Made by a program: the position numbers and the translations under genes. A DNA stretch of 64,000 nucleotides from Stenotrophomonas daejeonensis (lineage in GTDB: Bacteria; Pseudomonadota; Gammaproteobacteria; Xanthomonadales; Xanthomonadaceae). The DNA is taken from contig NZ_LDJP01000037.1 in assembly GCF_001431505.1 (NCBI RefSeq), positions 41,608 to 105,607 on the forward strand, read 5' to 3'. Positions 35,567-45,054 of the stretch are shown here, one piece after another. How positions within the stretch are numbered: position 1 is the first letter of the stretch; every line of letters begins with the position of its first letter. The notes under the pieces were generated by a model. That model was given only the letters and a program-made list of their open reading frames with translations, was not told the DNA's origin and made no database searches.

Positions 35567-36745
35567 ATGGCCTTCATCAGTGAATGGTTCTGGTTCTTCC
35601 TGTTCCTGCCGATCGCGGCGCTGTGCGGCTGGGTGATCGGCCGGCGCGGCGGGCAGCGGCACAGCGAAAGCCAGGTCAGCCGCCTGTCGAGCACCTACTT
35701 CCGTGGCCTGAACTACCTGCTCAACGAGCAGCCGGACAAGGCCATCGAGCTGTTCCTGCACATCGCCGAGCTGGACAAGGAAACTTTCGAGACCCAACTC
35801 GCGCTCGGCCACCTGTTCCGCCGCCGTGGCGAGGTGGACCGGGCCATCCGCCTGCACCAGGGACTGGCGAACCGCAACGACCTGTCCGATGCGCAGCGCG
35901 TGCAGGCGCTGCTGGCGCTGGGCGAGGACTACATGAAGTCGGGCCTGCTCGACCGCGCCGAGACGGTCTTCACCGACCTTGCGCGCATCGACGAACGCGC
36001 GCCGCAGGCGCTCAAGCACCTGATCGGCATCTACCAGGCCGAGCGCGACTGGGAAAAGGCGATCGAGAACGCCACCCGCTACGAGCAGGTCACCGACGAG
36101 CCGATGGGCAAGCTGGTCGGCCAGTTCGAATGCGAGCTGGCCGAGCGCTATCGCGCCGCCGGGCGCCTGGACGACGCGCGCGCGGCCATCGAACGCGCCA
36201 ATGCCGCCGATGCGATGAGCGTGCGCGCGGGCATCATCGAAGGCCGGCTGGAGAGCGATTTCGGCAACGACGAGGCCGCGGTGCGCGCCTTCGAGCGCGC
36301 CGCGCGCAACGACCCGGATTACCTGCCGGAAATCCTGCCGCAGTTGCTGAAGAACTACCGCAACGTCGGCGACCTGGCCGGTGCGCGGGCCTTCCTTGCG
36401 GAGATGACCGAGCACTATCGCGGCATCGCCCCGGTGCTGGGGCTGGCGCGGTTGATGGAGGAGCAGGAGGGGACCGGCCCGGCCCGCGCCTACCTGGGCC
36501 GGCAGCTGAAGGATCGGCCATCCGTGCGCGGCGAATCGGCGCTGATTGACCTGACCCTGGCCGAGGGCGCCGACCCGGTGGCGACGCTGCAGGACCTGAA
36601 GCACATCACCGACCAGTTGCTGGTGCGCAACCCGGCGTATCGCTGCACCCGCTGTGGGTTCGGTGCGCGTACCCATCATTGGCAATGCCCGAGCTGCAAG
36701 GAGTGGGGCACGGTCAAGCCGTTGTTGAACTACGCGGTGCTCTGA
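35567..36745 (+). CDS. lapB: Lipopolysaccharide assembly protein LapB (YciM)
   Basis: A 392-residue inner-membrane-anchored TPR protein that regulates LPS synthesis through FtsH-dependent LpxC turnover. An N-terminal helix (WFWFFLFLPIAALCGWVIG) is followed by tandem TPR repeats (for example NYLLNEQPDKAIELFLHIAEL). The C-terminal rubredoxin-like zinc site is formed by Cys360, Cys363, Cys374 and Cys377 (CTRC, CPSC). All essential cysteines are present. It is directly downstream of lapA. Confidence 0.95.
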   Translation: MAFISEWFWFFLFLPIAALCGWVIGRRGGQRHSESQVSRLSSTYFRGLNYLLNEQPDKAIELFLHIAELDKETFETQLALGHLFRRRGEVDRAIRLHQGLANRNDLSDAQRVQALLALGEDYMKSGLLDRAETVFTDLARIDERAPQALKHLIGIYQAERDWEKAIENATRYEQVTDEPMGKLVGQFECELAERYRAAGRLDDARAAIERANAADAMSVRAGIIEGRLESDFGNDEAAVRAFERAARNDPDYLPEILPQLLKNYRNVGDLAGARAFLAEMTEHYRGIAPVLGLARLMEEQEGTGPARAYLGRQLKDRPSVRGESALIDLTLAEGADPVATLQDLKHITDQLLVRNPAYRCTRCGFGARTHHWQCPSCKEWGTVKPLLNYAVL

Positions 36746-36748
36746 TCC

Positions 36749-37723
36749 GTGTGGCCGACATGGACGATGGGGCTTGCGGCGGTATTCCTGCTCGCCGCGC
36801 TGCTGACCTGGGCGGCGCGTGGGTATGCGCTGCGCCGGAACCTGTTCGACCAGCCCGGTGAGCGCCGTAGCCACAAGGTCGCCACACCGCGCGGCGGCGG
36901 CATCGCGATCGTGGTCTCGCAACTGATGGCCTATGCGGTCATCGGCGTCGTCCGCGATGAGCTTGCGGGGGTGCTGATGGCGTTCTCGACGGGGCTGTTG
37001 CTGGTTGCCGGCATCGGCTGGTGGGACGATCACCGGCCGCTGTCCGCCAGGCTCCGGTTGTGCGTGCATGTAGTGGCGGGCGCACTGCTGGGCATGCTGG
37101 TCTGGCAGGCGAGCGGGGATGCGTTCAAGGCGTTTTTCAGCGCGCTGTTGGCGATCGGGCTGATCAACGTGTGGAACTTCATGGATGGCATCAACGGGTT
37201 GGCGACGACGCAGGCGATCCTTGCCGCCACCGCCTTCGCGCTGTTGCTGCCCATGCCACATGCCGGCATCGCCTTGTTGTTGGCGACGGGTTGCCTGGGA
37301 TTCCTGCCTTTCAACTTCCCCAAGGCCCGGATTTTCATGGGCGACGTCGGCAGCGGCGCGCTGGGCTATCTGCTGGCCGGCCTTGTCGCCCTGGGCATCA
37401 CCGTCACCGACATTGCCTGGCCGATCTGGCTGGTGCCGCTGACCGCGTTCCTGGTCGATTCCGGGTTCACCCTGCTCGCGCGCATGCGCAGGGGGGAGCG
37501 CTGGATGGAGGCCCATACGCAGCATCTGTATCAAGCATATGTAAAGCGTGGTCGCAGTCACGCCGCCGTGACGCTTGATTACGCACTGTTCAGCGTTGCT
37601 GGACTTACACTTTGCGCCGCTTCGGGAGAGCTGCCCCCGGTATGGGGGAGCATGGTGGCCTTGGCATGGGCCGTCATCGGGTTCTGCATCTGGTACATGT
37701 TGCGGAACAGGATCGTTCGATAA
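36749..37723 (+). CDS. WecA/WbpL-type undecaprenyl-phosphate sugar-phosphate transferase
   Basis: Polytopic glycosyltransferase family 4 (MraY/WecA superfamily) protein of 324 residues that should transfer a sugar-1-phosphate onto undecaprenyl phosphate to start glycan synthesis. Motifs: TPRGGGIAI, GIGWWDDHRPLS (Asp-Asp), NVWNFMDGINGLA, FMGDVGSGALGYL and AHTQHLYQAYV (His motif). The start is GTG 36749, 3 bp after the lapB stop. The next gene is WbpM-like, the same pairing as WbpL/WbpM in Pseudomonas O-antigen synthesis. The donor sugar is unknown. Confidence 0.88.
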   Translation: MWPTWTMGLAAVFLLAALLTWAARGYALRRNLFDQPGERRSHKVATPRGGGIAIVVSQLMAYAVIGVVRDELAGVLMAFSTGLLLVAGIGWWDDHRPLSARLRLCVHVVAGALLGMLVWQASGDAFKAFFSALLAIGLINVWNFMDGINGLATTQAILAATAFALLLPMPHAGIALLLATGCLGFLPFNFPKARIFMGDVGSGALGYLLAGLVALGITVTDIAWPIWLVPLTAFLVDSGFTLLARMRRGERWMEAHTQHLYQAYVKRGRSHAAVTLDYALFSVAGLTLCAASGELPPVWGSMVALAWAVIGFCIWYMLRNRIVR

Positions 37724-37739
37724 AACAGGGAATTCAGAG

Positions 37740-39650
37740 ATGTCATTCTGGCGCCAACGGCAGGCAGGGAACCTTCCACGCATCGCGGTGATGCTGCACG
37801 ACCTCTTCATGGTCTGGGCATGCTGGCGCCTGCTGCATGCCGCCCGGTATGCATTGCTGGACGACGTACCATCCAATCCTCTTTTCGATTTCAATGTGGC
37901 CGTGGTGCTGCTCGCCCAGGCCTTGGCTTTCCGTTACGTGGGTCTTTACCGGGGGCTTTGGCGCTTCGCCAGCGTTGCCGACCTGGTCAGCATCTTCAAG
38001 GCCAGCTTCATCGGCGTGATCGCCATCGTGCTGGTGCTTAGCTACAAGCGCCTCGATGGCGTTCCGGTGTCGGTGTTGATCGCCTATCCCTTCGCGCTGG
38101 CGATCCTGCTGGGTGGGCCGCGCCTGCTGTACCGCAGTTGGAAGGATTACCTGGCGGTCCAGTCGGACGCGAGCGCCAGGCGCGTGCTGGTGCTTGGAGC
38201 GGGTCATGCGGCCGAATCGCTGGTCAAGGACCTGCGGCGCTCCGGCGATTACGAGGCGGTGGGCCTGCTCGATGACTCCCTGCACCTGCAGGGTGCCAAG
38301 CTGCAGGGCATCCCGATTCTGGGGACGCTCGACGACGTGGCCAGCGTGGCGCGGGAAACCGCCGCGAAGCTGCTGGTGATCGCCATCCCGACGCTGGATG
38401 CGACCGGCATGCAGCGCGTGATTGCCCTATGCGAAAGCACCGGTTTGCCGTTCCGGACGGTGCCGAGGCTGAACGACCTGATGGAAGGCAGTTCGCTTCC
38501 GGGGCAACTGAAGGAAGTGGCGATCGAGGATCTGCTCGGTCGCCAGCCGATACAGCCGGATTGGGAACTGGTCCGCGGCTGGTTGCGCGGTCGTACGGTG
38601 CTGGTGACCGGAGCCGGCGGCTCCATAGGTTCCGAACTCTGCCGTCAGTGCGCGCGCCATGGCGTGGCCCGCATCGTGCTGCTGGAGATCAGCGAATTCC
38701 TCATGCTCAACATCCGCGGCGAGCTGTGCCGCAATTTCCCGCACCTGCAGGTCGAATGCGTGCTGGGCGATTGTGGCGACCCGACGCTGGTACGGCATGC
38801 GTTGTCGGAGCACCGGCCGGATACGGTATTCCATGCCGCTGCCTACAAGCAGGTGCCGCTGCTGGAGGGGAACCTGCGCGAGGCGGTGCGCAACAACACC
38901 CTGGCGACCGATTGCATGGCCCGTGCCTGCCTGGAGCATGAGGTGGACAACTTCGTGTTCATCTCCACCGACAAGGCGGTGGACCCGGCCAGCGCGCTGG
39001 GGGCGAGCAAGCGCTATGCGGAGCTGATCTGCCAGAGCCTCAACCAGAAGAAGGGGACCCGGTACGTGACCGTCCGTTTCGGCAATGTGCTGGGCTCGGT
39101 CGGCAGCGTCGTGCCGCTGTTCCGCGAGCAGATCCGCAGGGGCGGGCCGGTGACCGTGACCGATCCGGAGGTCAGCCGCTATTTCATGACGATCCCCGAG
39201 GCCTGCCTGCTGATCCTGCAGGCGGCGGCTTCCTCTTCGCGCGGCGCGATCTACATGCTCGACATGGGCGAGCCGATCCTCATCCGGGATCTGGCCCGGC
39301 AGATGATCCGGCTGGCCGGCAAGCAGCCGGATACCGACATCGCCATCGTCTATACCGGTCTGCGGCCGGGCGAGAAGCTGCACGAGAGCCTCTTCTATTC
39401 GGATGAGAACAGCCGGCCGACCTCGCATCCCAAGGTGCTGGAGGCGGGAATCCGCGAGTTTTCGGCCGAGCAGGTGCTCGGCAACATCACGCGGCTGCGT
39501 GAAGCGGTAGCAGCCTACGACGTGGCTGCCATGCTGGAGATCCTGTCGGCGACCGTCCCCGAATATTCTCCGCTGCAGGAAGCGGTGGGAGCGCCTCTGG
39601 CAGGAGCCAACGTCGTCCCGTTCCCTTCCAAGGAAGCAGGTAGAAACTGA
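37740..39650 (+). CDS. WbpM/FlaA1-like nucleotide-sugar dehydratase (polysaccharide biosynthesis)
   Basis: A 636-residue membrane-bound short-chain dehydrogenase family enzyme. Four N-terminal helices, a first nucleotide-binding fold (VLVLGAGHAAESLV) and a second, catalytic one (VTGAGGSIGSELCRQC). Relatives are UDP-GlcNAc 4,6-dehydratases. The catalytic region reads FISTDKAVDPASALGASKRYAE; where WbpM has MxxxK and FlaA1 relatives YxxxK, this protein has Leu420 with Lys424. RPGEKLHESLF is conserved. It is downstream of the WecA-like gene and overlaps galU by 1 bp. Dehydratase activity is inferred from family. Confidence 0.87.
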   Translation: MSFWRQRQAGNLPRIAVMLHDLFMVWACWRLLHAARYALLDDVPSNPLFDFNVAVVLLAQALAFRYVGLYRGLWRFASVADLVSIFKASFIGVIAIVLVLSYKRLDGVPVSVLIAYPFALAILLGGPRLLYRSWKDYLAVQSDASARRVLVLGAGHAAESLVKDLRRSGDYEAVGLLDDSLHLQGAKLQGIPILGTLDDVASVARETAAKLLVIAIPTLDATGMQRVIALCESTGLPFRTVPRLNDLMEGSSLPGQLKEVAIEDLLGRQPIQPDWELVRGWLRGRTVLVTGAGGSIGSELCRQCARHGVARIVLLEISEFLMLNIRGELCRNFPHLQVECVLGDCGDPTLVRHALSEHRPDTVFHAAAYKQVPLLEGNLREAVRNNTLATDCMARACLEHEVDNFVFISTDKAVDPASALGASKRYAELICQSLNQKKGTRYVTVRFGNVLGSVGSVVPLFREQIRRGGPVTVTDPEVSRYFMTIPEACLLILQAAASSSRGAIYMLDMGEPILIRDLARQMIRLAGKQPDTDIAIVYTGLRPGEKLHESLFYSDENSRPTSHPKVLEAGIREFSAEQVLGNITRLREAVAAYDVAAMLEILSATVPEYSPLQEAVGAPLAGANVVPFPSKEAGRN

Positions 39651-40528
39651 TGTCACGACGTATCCGCAAGGCAGTATTCCCGGTAGCGGGCCTCGGTACC
39701 CGTTTCCTGCCGGCCACCAAGACGGTGCCCAAGGAGATGCTGCCGATCATCGACCGGCCGTTGATCCAGTACGCGGTCGACGAGGCCATCGAGGCCGGTT
39801 GCGACACCCTGGTCTTCGTCACCAATCGCTACAAGCATGCGGTGGCCGACTATTTCGACAAGGCCTACGAACTCGAGCAGAAGCTCGAGCGCGCCGGGAA
39901 ACGGGAGCAACTGGAGCAGATCCGTCATGTGCTGCCCAAGGGCGTGCGCGCAGTGTTCGTGACCCAGACCGAGGCCTTGGGCCTTGGGCACGCGGTACTG
40001 TGCGCCAAGCCCATCGTGGGCGATGAACCCTTCGCGGTACTGCTGCCGGACGACCTGATCTGGAACCGCGGCGCGGGTGCGCTCAAGCAGATGGCTGATC
40101 TCAACGAAGCCAGCGGCGCCAGCGTCATTGCGGTGGAGGATGTGCCGCATGAAAAGACCGGCAGCTACGGCATCGTCGCCACCGACAGGTTCGACGGGCG
40201 CAAGGGCCATATCACCGGGATCGTCGAGAAGCCGAAGCCCGAGGACGCGCCCAGTGACCTGGCCGTGGTCGGCCGTTACGTGCTGAGCCAGAAGATTTTC
40301 GAGCTGCTGGAGGCGACCGGCACCGGCGCGGGCGGTGAAATCCAGTTGACCGATGCCATCGCCCGCTTGCTCGACAGCGAGCCGGTGGATGCCTACCGCT
40401 TCGAGGGCACGCGGTTCGACTGCGGCACGCACCTGGGGCTAGTCGAAGCCACCATCCGTTTTGCATTGGAAAACGAGAAGCTGGCCAAGCCGGCACGCGA
40501 AGTGATGCGGAAGATGCTGGCCGAGTAG
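39650..40528 (+). CDS. galU: UTP-glucose-1-phosphate uridylyltransferase
   Basis: Makes UDP-glucose from UTP and glucose-1-phosphate for LPS, exopolysaccharide and periplasmic glucans. The 292-residue protein has the nucleotidyltransferase motif FPVAGLGTRFLPATKTVPKE (shown from its start), LVFVTNRYKHAV, LLPDDLIW and FDCGTHLGLVEA. Its ATG overlaps the preceding stop (TGATG), so it is translationally coupled to the polysaccharide gene. A bidirectional terminator follows. Confidence 0.97.
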   Translation: MSRRIRKAVFPVAGLGTRFLPATKTVPKEMLPIIDRPLIQYAVDEAIEAGCDTLVFVTNRYKHAVADYFDKAYELEQKLERAGKREQLEQIRHVLPKGVRAVFVTQTEALGLGHAVLCAKPIVGDEPFAVLLPDDLIWNRGAGALKQMADLNEASGASVIAVEDVPHEKTGSYGIVATDRFDGRKGHITGIVEKPKPEDAPSDLAVVGRYVLSQKIFELLEATGTGAGGEIQLTDAIARLLDSEPVDAYRFEGTRFDCGTHLGLVEATIRFALENEKLAKPAREVMRKMLAE

Positions 40529-40570
40529 GACGGCATGCGGTGCAGGTGTCCGTTCTGGAGCGCCGGACCA

Positions 40571-40600
40571 GAAAAGGGCAGCCTCGCGGCTGCCCTTTTC
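40571..40600. terminator. Bidirectional terminator between galU and fadA
   Basis: A perfect 13-bp inverted repeat (GAAAAGGGCAGCC at 40571-40583; complement at 40588-40600) with a 4-nt loop and A/T-tracts on both sides separates the convergent genes. Confidence 0.93.
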
Positions 40601-40622
40601 GCTTGCAACATGGTGCGCGGGA

Positions 40623-41831
40623 TCAGAGCGCTTCGAACACGCCCGCTGCGCCCATGCCGGTGCCGATGCACATCGTCACCATGCCGTACTTCTGCTGGCG
40701 GCGACGCAGGCCGTGCACCAGCGTGGCGGTGCGGATCGCACCGGTCGCGCCCAGCGGGTGGCCCAATGCGATTGCGCCGCCCAGCGGGTTGACCTTGGAC
40801 GCGTCCAGCACGCAATCACGGATCACCGCCAGTGACTGCGCCGCGAAGGCTTCGTTGAGTTCGATCCAGTCCAACTGGTCCTGGGTCAGGCCAGCCTGCT
40901 TGAGCGCCTTCGGGATCGCGGCGATCGGGCCGATGCCCATCACTTCCGGGCGCACGCCGGCGACCGAGAAGCTGATGAAGCGGGCCAGGGGGGTCAGGCC
41001 GTAGTCCTTGACCGCCTGCTCGGAAGCCAGCAGCACCGCGCCGGCACCGTCGCTCATCTGCGAGGAATTGCCGGCGGTGACGCTGCCGCCGAACTGGCCG
41101 TTGCGGAATACCGGGCGCAGCTTGGCCAGGCCCTCGGCGGAGGAATCCGGGCGCGGGCCTTCATCGGTATCGGCGATCCTGTTGCGGGTGATGATGCGCT
41201 GGCCGTCGGCCAGGTCAGGCAGGTGCGAAACGATCTCGTAGGGGCTGATCTCGTCCTTGAACTCACCGGCGGCGATCGCGGCGATGGCTTTCTGGTGCGA
41301 GGCCAACGCGAAGGCATCCTGCTCCTCGCGCGAGACCTTCCATTCCTCGGCGACCTTCTCGGCGGTGATGCCCATGCCGTAGGCGATGGCGACGTGGTCG
41401 TTGTCGAACACGCTCGGCGCCATCGCGATCTTGTTGCCCATCATCGGCACCATCGACATCGACTCGGTGCCGCCGGCCAGCATCAGGTCGGCGTTGCCGA
41501 GACGGATCTGGTCGGCCGCCATCGCCACCGCCTGCAGGCCGGAGGAACAGAAGCGGTTCACCGTCTGCGCGGCGATGGTGTTGGGCAGGCCGGCCAGCAG
41601 CACGCCGATGCGCGCCACGTTCATGCCCTGCTCGGCCTCGGGCATCGCGCAGCCGATGATGGCGTCGTCGATGCGGTTGACGTCGATGCCCGGCGCCTGC
41701 GCGACCACGTTCTTCAGCACGTGGGCGAGCATGTCGTCGGGGCGGGTGTTGCGGAACATGCCCTTGGGCGCCTTGCCGACCGGGGTGCGGGTAGCGGCGA
41801 CGATGTAGGCGTCCTGGATTTGCTTGGTCAT
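40623..41831 (-). CDS. fadA: Acetyl-CoA C-acyltransferase (3-ketoacyl-CoA thiolase)
   Basis: Last step of fatty-acid beta-oxidation, cleaving 3-ketoacyl-CoA to acetyl-CoA. The 402-residue enzyme has nucleophile Cys95 (VNRFCSSGLQA), the His motif GHPLGATGA and a second active-site Cys388 (MCIGTGMGA). ATG 41831 (MTKQIQDAYIVAATRTP) is the thiolase start; the longer open frame is an artefact. It lies 80 bp downstream of fadB in the same direction and forms the trifunctional beta-oxidation complex with it. Confidence 0.95.
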   Translation of the reverse strand: MTKQIQDAYIVAATRTPVGKAPKGMFRNTRPDDMLAHVLKNVVAQAPGIDVNRIDDAIIGCAMPEAEQGMNVARIGVLLAGLPNTIAAQTVNRFCSSGLQAVAMAADQIRLGNADLMLAGGTESMSMVPMMGNKIAMAPSVFDNDHVAIAYGMGITAEKVAEEWKVSREEQDAFALASHQKAIAAIAAGEFKDEISPYEIVSHLPDLADGQRIITRNRIADTDEGPRPDSSAEGLAKLRPVFRNGQFGGSVTAGNSSQMSDGAGAVLLASEQAVKDYGLTPLARFISFSVAGVRPEVMGIGPIAAIPKALKQAGLTQDQLDWIELNEAFAAQSLAVIRDCVLDASKVNPLGGAIALGHPLGATGAIRTATLVHGLRRRQQKYGMVTMCIGTGMGAAGVFEAL

Positions 41832-41911
41832 TGCGGTGATCTCTTGGAAAGGGGAATAGGCGGGAGCGGGGAAGCGCGGCGAACCGGGTTGGCCGCCGCG
41901 CCGACGCCCAC

Positions 41912-44284
41912 TCAGTTCCGCAGCGGCTTGCCGGTCTTGAGCATGTGCGCGATGCGGGCCTGGGTCTTTTCCTGTTGCGCCAGTTCGACGAAGTGCTTGC
42001 GTTCCAGCGTCAGCAGCCACTCTTCATCGACCACCGCGTTGCGATCGACCTTGCCGCCGCACAGCACGGTGGCAATGCGCTCGGCGATCTCGTAGTCGTA
42101 GTCGCTGATGAAACGGCCTTCCAGCATGTTGACCAGCATCATCTTGAAGGTGGCGATGCCGACGTCGCCGGCCACGCGGATGCGGCGTGCCGGCATCGGC
42201 GGACGGTAGCCGCCTTCGGCCAGCGCGGTGACCTCGGCCTTGGCGATGTGCAGCAGCTCATAGCTGTTGAACACGACCTTGTCGGTGCCGCGCATCAGGC
42301 CCAGTTCCTTGGCGTTGACCGCCGAGTTGGACACCTTGGCCATCGCCACGGTCTCGAAGGTCTTCTTCAGTTCGGCGAACACGTCGCCGTCGGCACCGGC
42401 CGCCTGCGAAGCGCGCACCGCCAGTTCCTTCAAACCGCCGCCCGCCGGCAGCAGGCCGACGCCGGCTTCGACCAGGCCGATGTAGCTTTCCAGCGCCGCC
42501 ACCGACTTGGCCGCGTGCATCTGGAACTCGCAGCCGCCGCCCAGCGCCAGCCCGCGCACCGCCGTGACCACCGGCACCAGCGCGTACTTGATGCGCTGGC
42601 TGGTGCGCTGGAAGTTGGCGACCATCGCCTCGAACTCGGCAATCTTGCCGGCCTGCAATGCGCCCAGCGCGCCGGACAGGTCGGCACCGGCGGAGAACGG
42701 TTCCTTGTGCTGCCAGATCACCACGCCCTTGAACTGCTTTTCGGCCAAGCCGATGGCGTGCTGGATGCCGTCCAACACCTGGTCGGACACGGTGTTCATC
42801 TTGGTCTTGAAGCTGATGACGCCGATGCCGTCGCCGTCCGTCCACAGGCGGATGCCGTCGTTTTCATAGACGGTTTCGCCCTGCGCGAACTGTTCGCCCA
42901 GCAGCGGGTCGGGGAAACGCTGGCGCTGATAGACCGGCAGCGCCGAGCGCGGCAGCTTGGCGTTGCGCGACGGGCTGTAGCTGCCTTCGGCGGCGTGCAC
43001 GCCGTCGCGGCCATCGAACACCCAATCCGGCAGTGGCGCGCTGCTCATGCTCTTGCCGGCGACGATATCGTCGGCAATCCACTGCGCCACCTGCTTCCAG
43101 CCGGCGGCCTGCCACGTTTCGAACGGGCCAAGGCTCCAGCCGTAGCCCCAGCGGATTGCCAGATCCACGTCGCGCGCGGTCTCGGCGATGTCGGCCAGAT
43201 GGTAGGCGCTGTAGTGGAACAGGTCGCGGAACGTCGCCCACAGGAACTGCGCCTGCGGGTGCTGGCTTTCGCGCAGCTTGGCGAACTTTTCGGCGGGGTT
43301 CTTGATTTTCAGGATTTCGACCACTTCCGGCGCGGCAGTGCGGTCGGCGGCGCGGTAATCCTGCTTCTCGACATCCAACACCACGATGTCCTTGCCGACC
43401 TTGCGGAAGATGCCCGCACCGGTCTTCTGGCCCAGCGCGCCCTTGGCGATCAGCGCTTCCAGCCACTTCGGCGACTTGAAATAGGCGTGCCACGGGTCGT
43501 CGGGCAGGGTGTCGGCCATGGTCTTGATGACGTGGGCCATGGTGTCCAGGCCGACCACGTCGGAGGTGCGGTAGGTGGCCGACTTCGGGCGGCCCACCAG
43601 CGGGCCGGTCAGGCCATCGACTTCATCGAAGCCCAGCCCGAACTGCGCGGTGTGGTGGATGGTCGAGAGGATCGAGAACACGCCGATGCGGTTGCCGATG
43701 AAGTTCGGGGTGTCCTTGGCATACACCACGCCTTTGCCGAGATTGGTGGTCAGGAAGGTTTCCAGCCCTTCCAGCACCGCCTTGTCGGTGGTGGTGGCCG
43801 GAATCAGCTCGGCCAAGTGCATGTAGCGCGGCGGGTTGAAGAAGTGCACGCCGCAGAAGCGGTGGCGCAGCTGCTCGGGCAGCACATCGGCCAGCTTGTT
43901 GATGCCAAGGCCCGAGGTATTGGAGGCCAGCACTGCGTGCTCGTTCACGAACGGGGCGATCTTCTTGTAGAGATCCTGCTTCCAGTCCATGCGCTCGGCG
44001 ATGGCCTCGATGATCAGGTCGCAGTCCTTAAGCTGCTCCAGCCCGGTGTCGTAGTTGGCCGGGGTGATGGCCTCGGCCAGCGCCTTGCTGGCGAGCGGGG
44101 CAGGGCTGAGCTTGCCGAGGTTGGCGATCGCCTTGAGCACGATGCCGTCGGCGGGGCCCTCCTTGGCGGGCAGGTCGAACAGCACGGTATCGACGCCGGC
44201 ATTGGTCAGGTGGGCGGCGATTTGCGCGCCCATGACGCCGGCACCCAGCACGGCGGCGCGGCGGATTGGCAGTGAATTGGTCAT
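41912..44284 (-). CDS. fadB: 3-hydroxyacyl-CoA dehydrogenase / enoyl-CoA hydratase (FadB-type)
   Basis: A 790-residue two-domain beta-oxidation enzyme. The NAD-dependent dehydrogenase comes first (AAVLGAGVMGAQIAAHL at about residue 10, then HFFNPPRYMHLAELIP and KDTPNFIGNRIG). The crotonase domain comes second (about 480-700: HKEPFSAGADLSG, ALGGGCEFQMHA, LVEAGVGLLPAGGG). This order is opposite to E. coli FadB, where hydratase is N-terminal, but common in other proteobacteria. It is 30 bp downstream of a PsrA-like repressor and upstream of fadA, an apparent operon. Confidence 0.93.
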   Translation of the reverse strand: MTNSLPIRRAAVLGAGVMGAQIAAHLTNAGVDTVLFDLPAKEGPADGIVLKAIANLGKLSPAPLASKALAEAITPANYDTGLEQLKDCDLIIEAIAERMDWKQDLYKKIAPFVNEHAVLASNTSGLGINKLADVLPEQLRHRFCGVHFFNPPRYMHLAELIPATTTDKAVLEGLETFLTTNLGKGVVYAKDTPNFIGNRIGVFSILSTIHHTAQFGLGFDEVDGLTGPLVGRPKSATYRTSDVVGLDTMAHVIKTMADTLPDDPWHAYFKSPKWLEALIAKGALGQKTGAGIFRKVGKDIVVLDVEKQDYRAADRTAAPEVVEILKIKNPAEKFAKLRESQHPQAQFLWATFRDLFHYSAYHLADIAETARDVDLAIRWGYGWSLGPFETWQAAGWKQVAQWIADDIVAGKSMSSAPLPDWVFDGRDGVHAAEGSYSPSRNAKLPRSALPVYQRQRFPDPLLGEQFAQGETVYENDGIRLWTDGDGIGVISFKTKMNTVSDQVLDGIQHAIGLAEKQFKGVVIWQHKEPFSAGADLSGALGALQAGKIAEFEAMVANFQRTSQRIKYALVPVVTAVRGLALGGGCEFQMHAAKSVAALESYIGLVEAGVGLLPAGGGLKELAVRASQAAGADGDVFAELKKTFETVAMAKVSNSAVNAKELGLMRGTDKVVFNSYELLHIAKAEVTALAEGGYRPPMPARRIRVAGDVGIATFKMMLVNMLEGRFISDYDYEIAERIATVLCGGKVDRNAVVDEEWLLTLERKHFVELAQQEKTQARIAHMLKTGKPLRN

Positions 44285-44314
44285 GGTGTTGGCCTTTGTT
44301 GGTACCGGGTGGAA

Positions 44315-44962
44315 TCAGGGGGAGGGCGGGGCGTCCAGCGCGCTGGCGCGGAAGCCGGCCTCGGCGAAATGGATCAGTTCCTGCGCGGCCTTGCTGCGGT
44401 GGGCGGCCTCGCTGATGCCGTGCGGGCGCTTGATCAGCCCGAAATCGGCCATCGCGTAGGTCAGTGCACCGGCGAGGAAATCCAGCCGCCAATACAGCTC
44501 TTCCTTGCTCAGGCCGGGCACGCAGGCGCCGATAGCCTTGCCGAACTCGCGCAGCACGTGGCCATAGTGGTCGGACAGGAACTTGCGCAGGTTGTCGTTC
44601 TTCTCGGCGTAGGCGCGGGCGATCACCCGCACGAAGGCGCCGCCGCTCTGGCGGTCCTGCGCCATCGCCAGCGCCGGCTCGACGAAGGCGGCCAGCACCG
44701 CGCGCAGTTCGCCGGGATGGGCACTGCGGGCCTGTTCCAGTTGGCTCAGGCGGGCGGCGGTCATTTCGTCCATGCGCCGGCGGAACACCTCGTTGACGAG
44801 GTTTTCCTTGCTGCCGAAGTGGTAATTGACCGCGGCGATGTTGACGTCGGCGTGGCTGGTCACCTGCCGCAGCGAGGTGCCGGCAAAGCCGTATTGCGCG
44901 AACAGTTCCTCGGCCGCCCCGAGGATGCGGTCCTTGGTGGAGAAGCTGGCGGGTTTGCCCAT
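44315..44962 (-). CDS. TetR-family repressor, PsrA-like, of fatty-acid oxidation
   Basis: A 215-residue TetR regulator. The N-terminal helix-turn-helix includes DRILGAAEELFAQYGFAGTSLRQV and VNYHFGSKENLVNEVF. The C-terminal ligand-binding domain would sense acyl-CoA or free fatty acid, as for Pseudomonas PsrA. ATG 44962 (MGKPASF) is chosen; a TTG at 44977 could add five residues. A palindrome CAAACGATTGTTTG sits just upstream, matching the PsrA consensus. fadB and fadA follow, so the protein should repress its own operon. Confidence 0.88.
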   Translation of the reverse strand: MGKPASFSTKDRILGAAEELFAQYGFAGTSLRQVTSHADVNIAAVNYHFGSKENLVNEVFRRRMDEMTAARLSQLEQARSAHPGELRAVLAAFVEPALAMAQDRQSGGAFVRVIARAYAEKNDNLRKFLSDHYGHVLREFGKAIGACVPGLSKEELYWRLDFLAGALTYAMADFGLIKRPHGISEAAHRSKAAQELIHFAEAGFRASALDAPPSP

Positions 44963-44978
44963 GTCCGGCTCGATCAAT

Positions 44979-44992
44979 CAAACGATTGTTTG
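44979..44992. promoter_or_regulatory. PsrA/FadR-like operator
   Basis: CAAACGATTGTTTG has perfect 5-bp arms around a 4-bp centre and fits the Pseudomonas PsrA motif (G/C)AAAC-N2-4-GTTT(G/C). It lies 16 bp upstream of the repressor ATG, where it would cover that promoter. Confidence 0.75.
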
Positions 44993-45054
44993 GATGCTAC
45001 GCCCGGTTTGCCCTGCCGGTCATGTTGCTATGCAGCATGATTCATCCACCAGCG

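Noticed and set aside
40623..44962. Assignment of the TetR protein as E. coli-type FadR
   Set aside because: FadR is a GntR-family protein; this one has a TetR fold and a PsrA-type operator.
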